DNA from: Sphingomonadales bacterium
GTDB taxonomy: Bacteria; Pseudomonadota; Alphaproteobacteria; Sphingomonadales; Sphingomonadaceae
Reading direction: 5' to 3'
DNA: 5,787 nucleotides
Assembly: GCA_025360285.1 (NCBI GenBank)
Contig: JANYCM010000174.1
Span: 1-5,787 of the forward strand
The position numbers and the translations under genes are program-made. Shown here one piece after another: positions 5,602 to 5,787 of the stretch. The notes below the pieces were generated by a model. That model searched no databases. It had not been told where the DNA came from and worked only from the letters and a program-made list of their open reading frames with translations. The stretch's first letter is position 1. Every line of letters begins with the position of its first letter.

Positions 5602-5787
5602 ATCATCCTCCCCGGTGATTTCAAAAGCGGTCAGCCCGTCACGCGCAATCTGGGGCCAGGCCCAGACGAAAACATCGCCAAGCCCACGGCCCAGCGCCGC
5701 CGTGGCGGCCGGCATAATGCGCCCCCAATCCGTCGGCCGCGCGGCAAAGCCGGCGAAATAATGCTGCTTTGCGAGCGGATAGCTGAG
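5602..5787 (-). CDS. Open coding-like segment in frame with g12, of unknown identity, runs off the window
   Basis: These 62 codons are open from the right edge and continue without a stop into g12. The peptide (LSYPLAKQHYFAGF at the edge, then ATAALGRGLGDVFVWAWPQI, ending TAFEITGEDD) has balanced composition and GC-rich third positions. The other two minus-strand frames give Arg/Cys/Ser-rich peptides that stop at 5631 and 5639. So this frame looks like the coding one, but I recognise no family. In other GTA clusters g11 (tape measure) ends just before g12 and is a separate gene. Either g12 carries an N-terminal extension or fused domain here, or an upstream gene ends in another frame (at 5631 or 5639) and the apparent coding signal is misleading. 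The strong Shine-Dalgarno in front of the GTG at 5601 would allow separate internal initiation of g12 in both cases. Confidence 0.45.
5607..5613 (-). promoter_or_regulatory. Ribosome binding site supporting the g12 GTG start
   Basis: GGGGAGG on the minus strand with GGAGG 5 nt from the GTG at 5601 is the strongest Shine-Dalgarno match of the window. It argues that g12 is initiated here even though the frame is open further upstream. Confidence 0.6.

Overview
The window is the 3' end of a gene transfer agent (GTA) structural cluster from an alphaproteobacterium, followed by the start of an unrelated outer-membrane protein gene. All recognisable genes lie on the minus strand, so the cluster reads from right to left. 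High GC with strongly GC-ending codons, GTA-family tail-tip genes in canonical order, a DUF2793 gene directly after the g15 homologue and a short g15 all suggest Sphingomonadales. I infer the order from gene content and would not go to genus.

Layout in the direction of transcription: (1) 5787-5602, 62 open codons that look coding, run in the same frame as g12 and have no stop before it; (2) g12 homologue (DUF2460/TIGR02217, distal tail protein), 5601-4948; (3) g13 homologue (DUF2163/phage_BR0599, tail hub), 4942-4088; (4) g14 homologue (NlpC/P60 cell-wall peptidase), 4029-3616; (5) g15 homologue (tail-tip hub or 'megatron'), 3612-1405, which at 735 aa lacks the region where the Rhodobacter capsulatus protein carries its GTA TIM-barrel domain; (6) DUF2793 protein, 1389-886; (7) a spacer of about 150 bp with a probable promoter and an inverted repeat; (8) an OmpA-type outer-membrane protein, 735 to beyond the left edge, with signal peptide, eight-strand-type barrel and the start of a proline-rich linker.

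In the GTA part the gaps are 5, 58, 3 and 15 bp, consistent with one operon. Together g12-g15 would form the tail tip that contacts the recipient cell: g12 joins the tail tube to the baseplate, g13 and g15 form the hub and tip, and g14 cuts peptidoglycan so that DNA can pass. The DUF2793 protein may be a surface or receptor-binding accessory. The OmpA-type gene looks like a separate housekeeping transcription unit. Its codons are less GC-rich, as in highly expressed genes, and it has its own promoter candidate and Shine-Dalgarno sequence.

The GTA cluster is a known system. What deserves a second look is the short g15, the uninterrupted reading frame into g12 from upstream, a 12-bp tandem repeat at the start of g13, and the dyad upstream of the OmpA-type gene. 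I found no tRNA, rRNA, CRISPR, insertion sequence or convincing rho-independent terminator.
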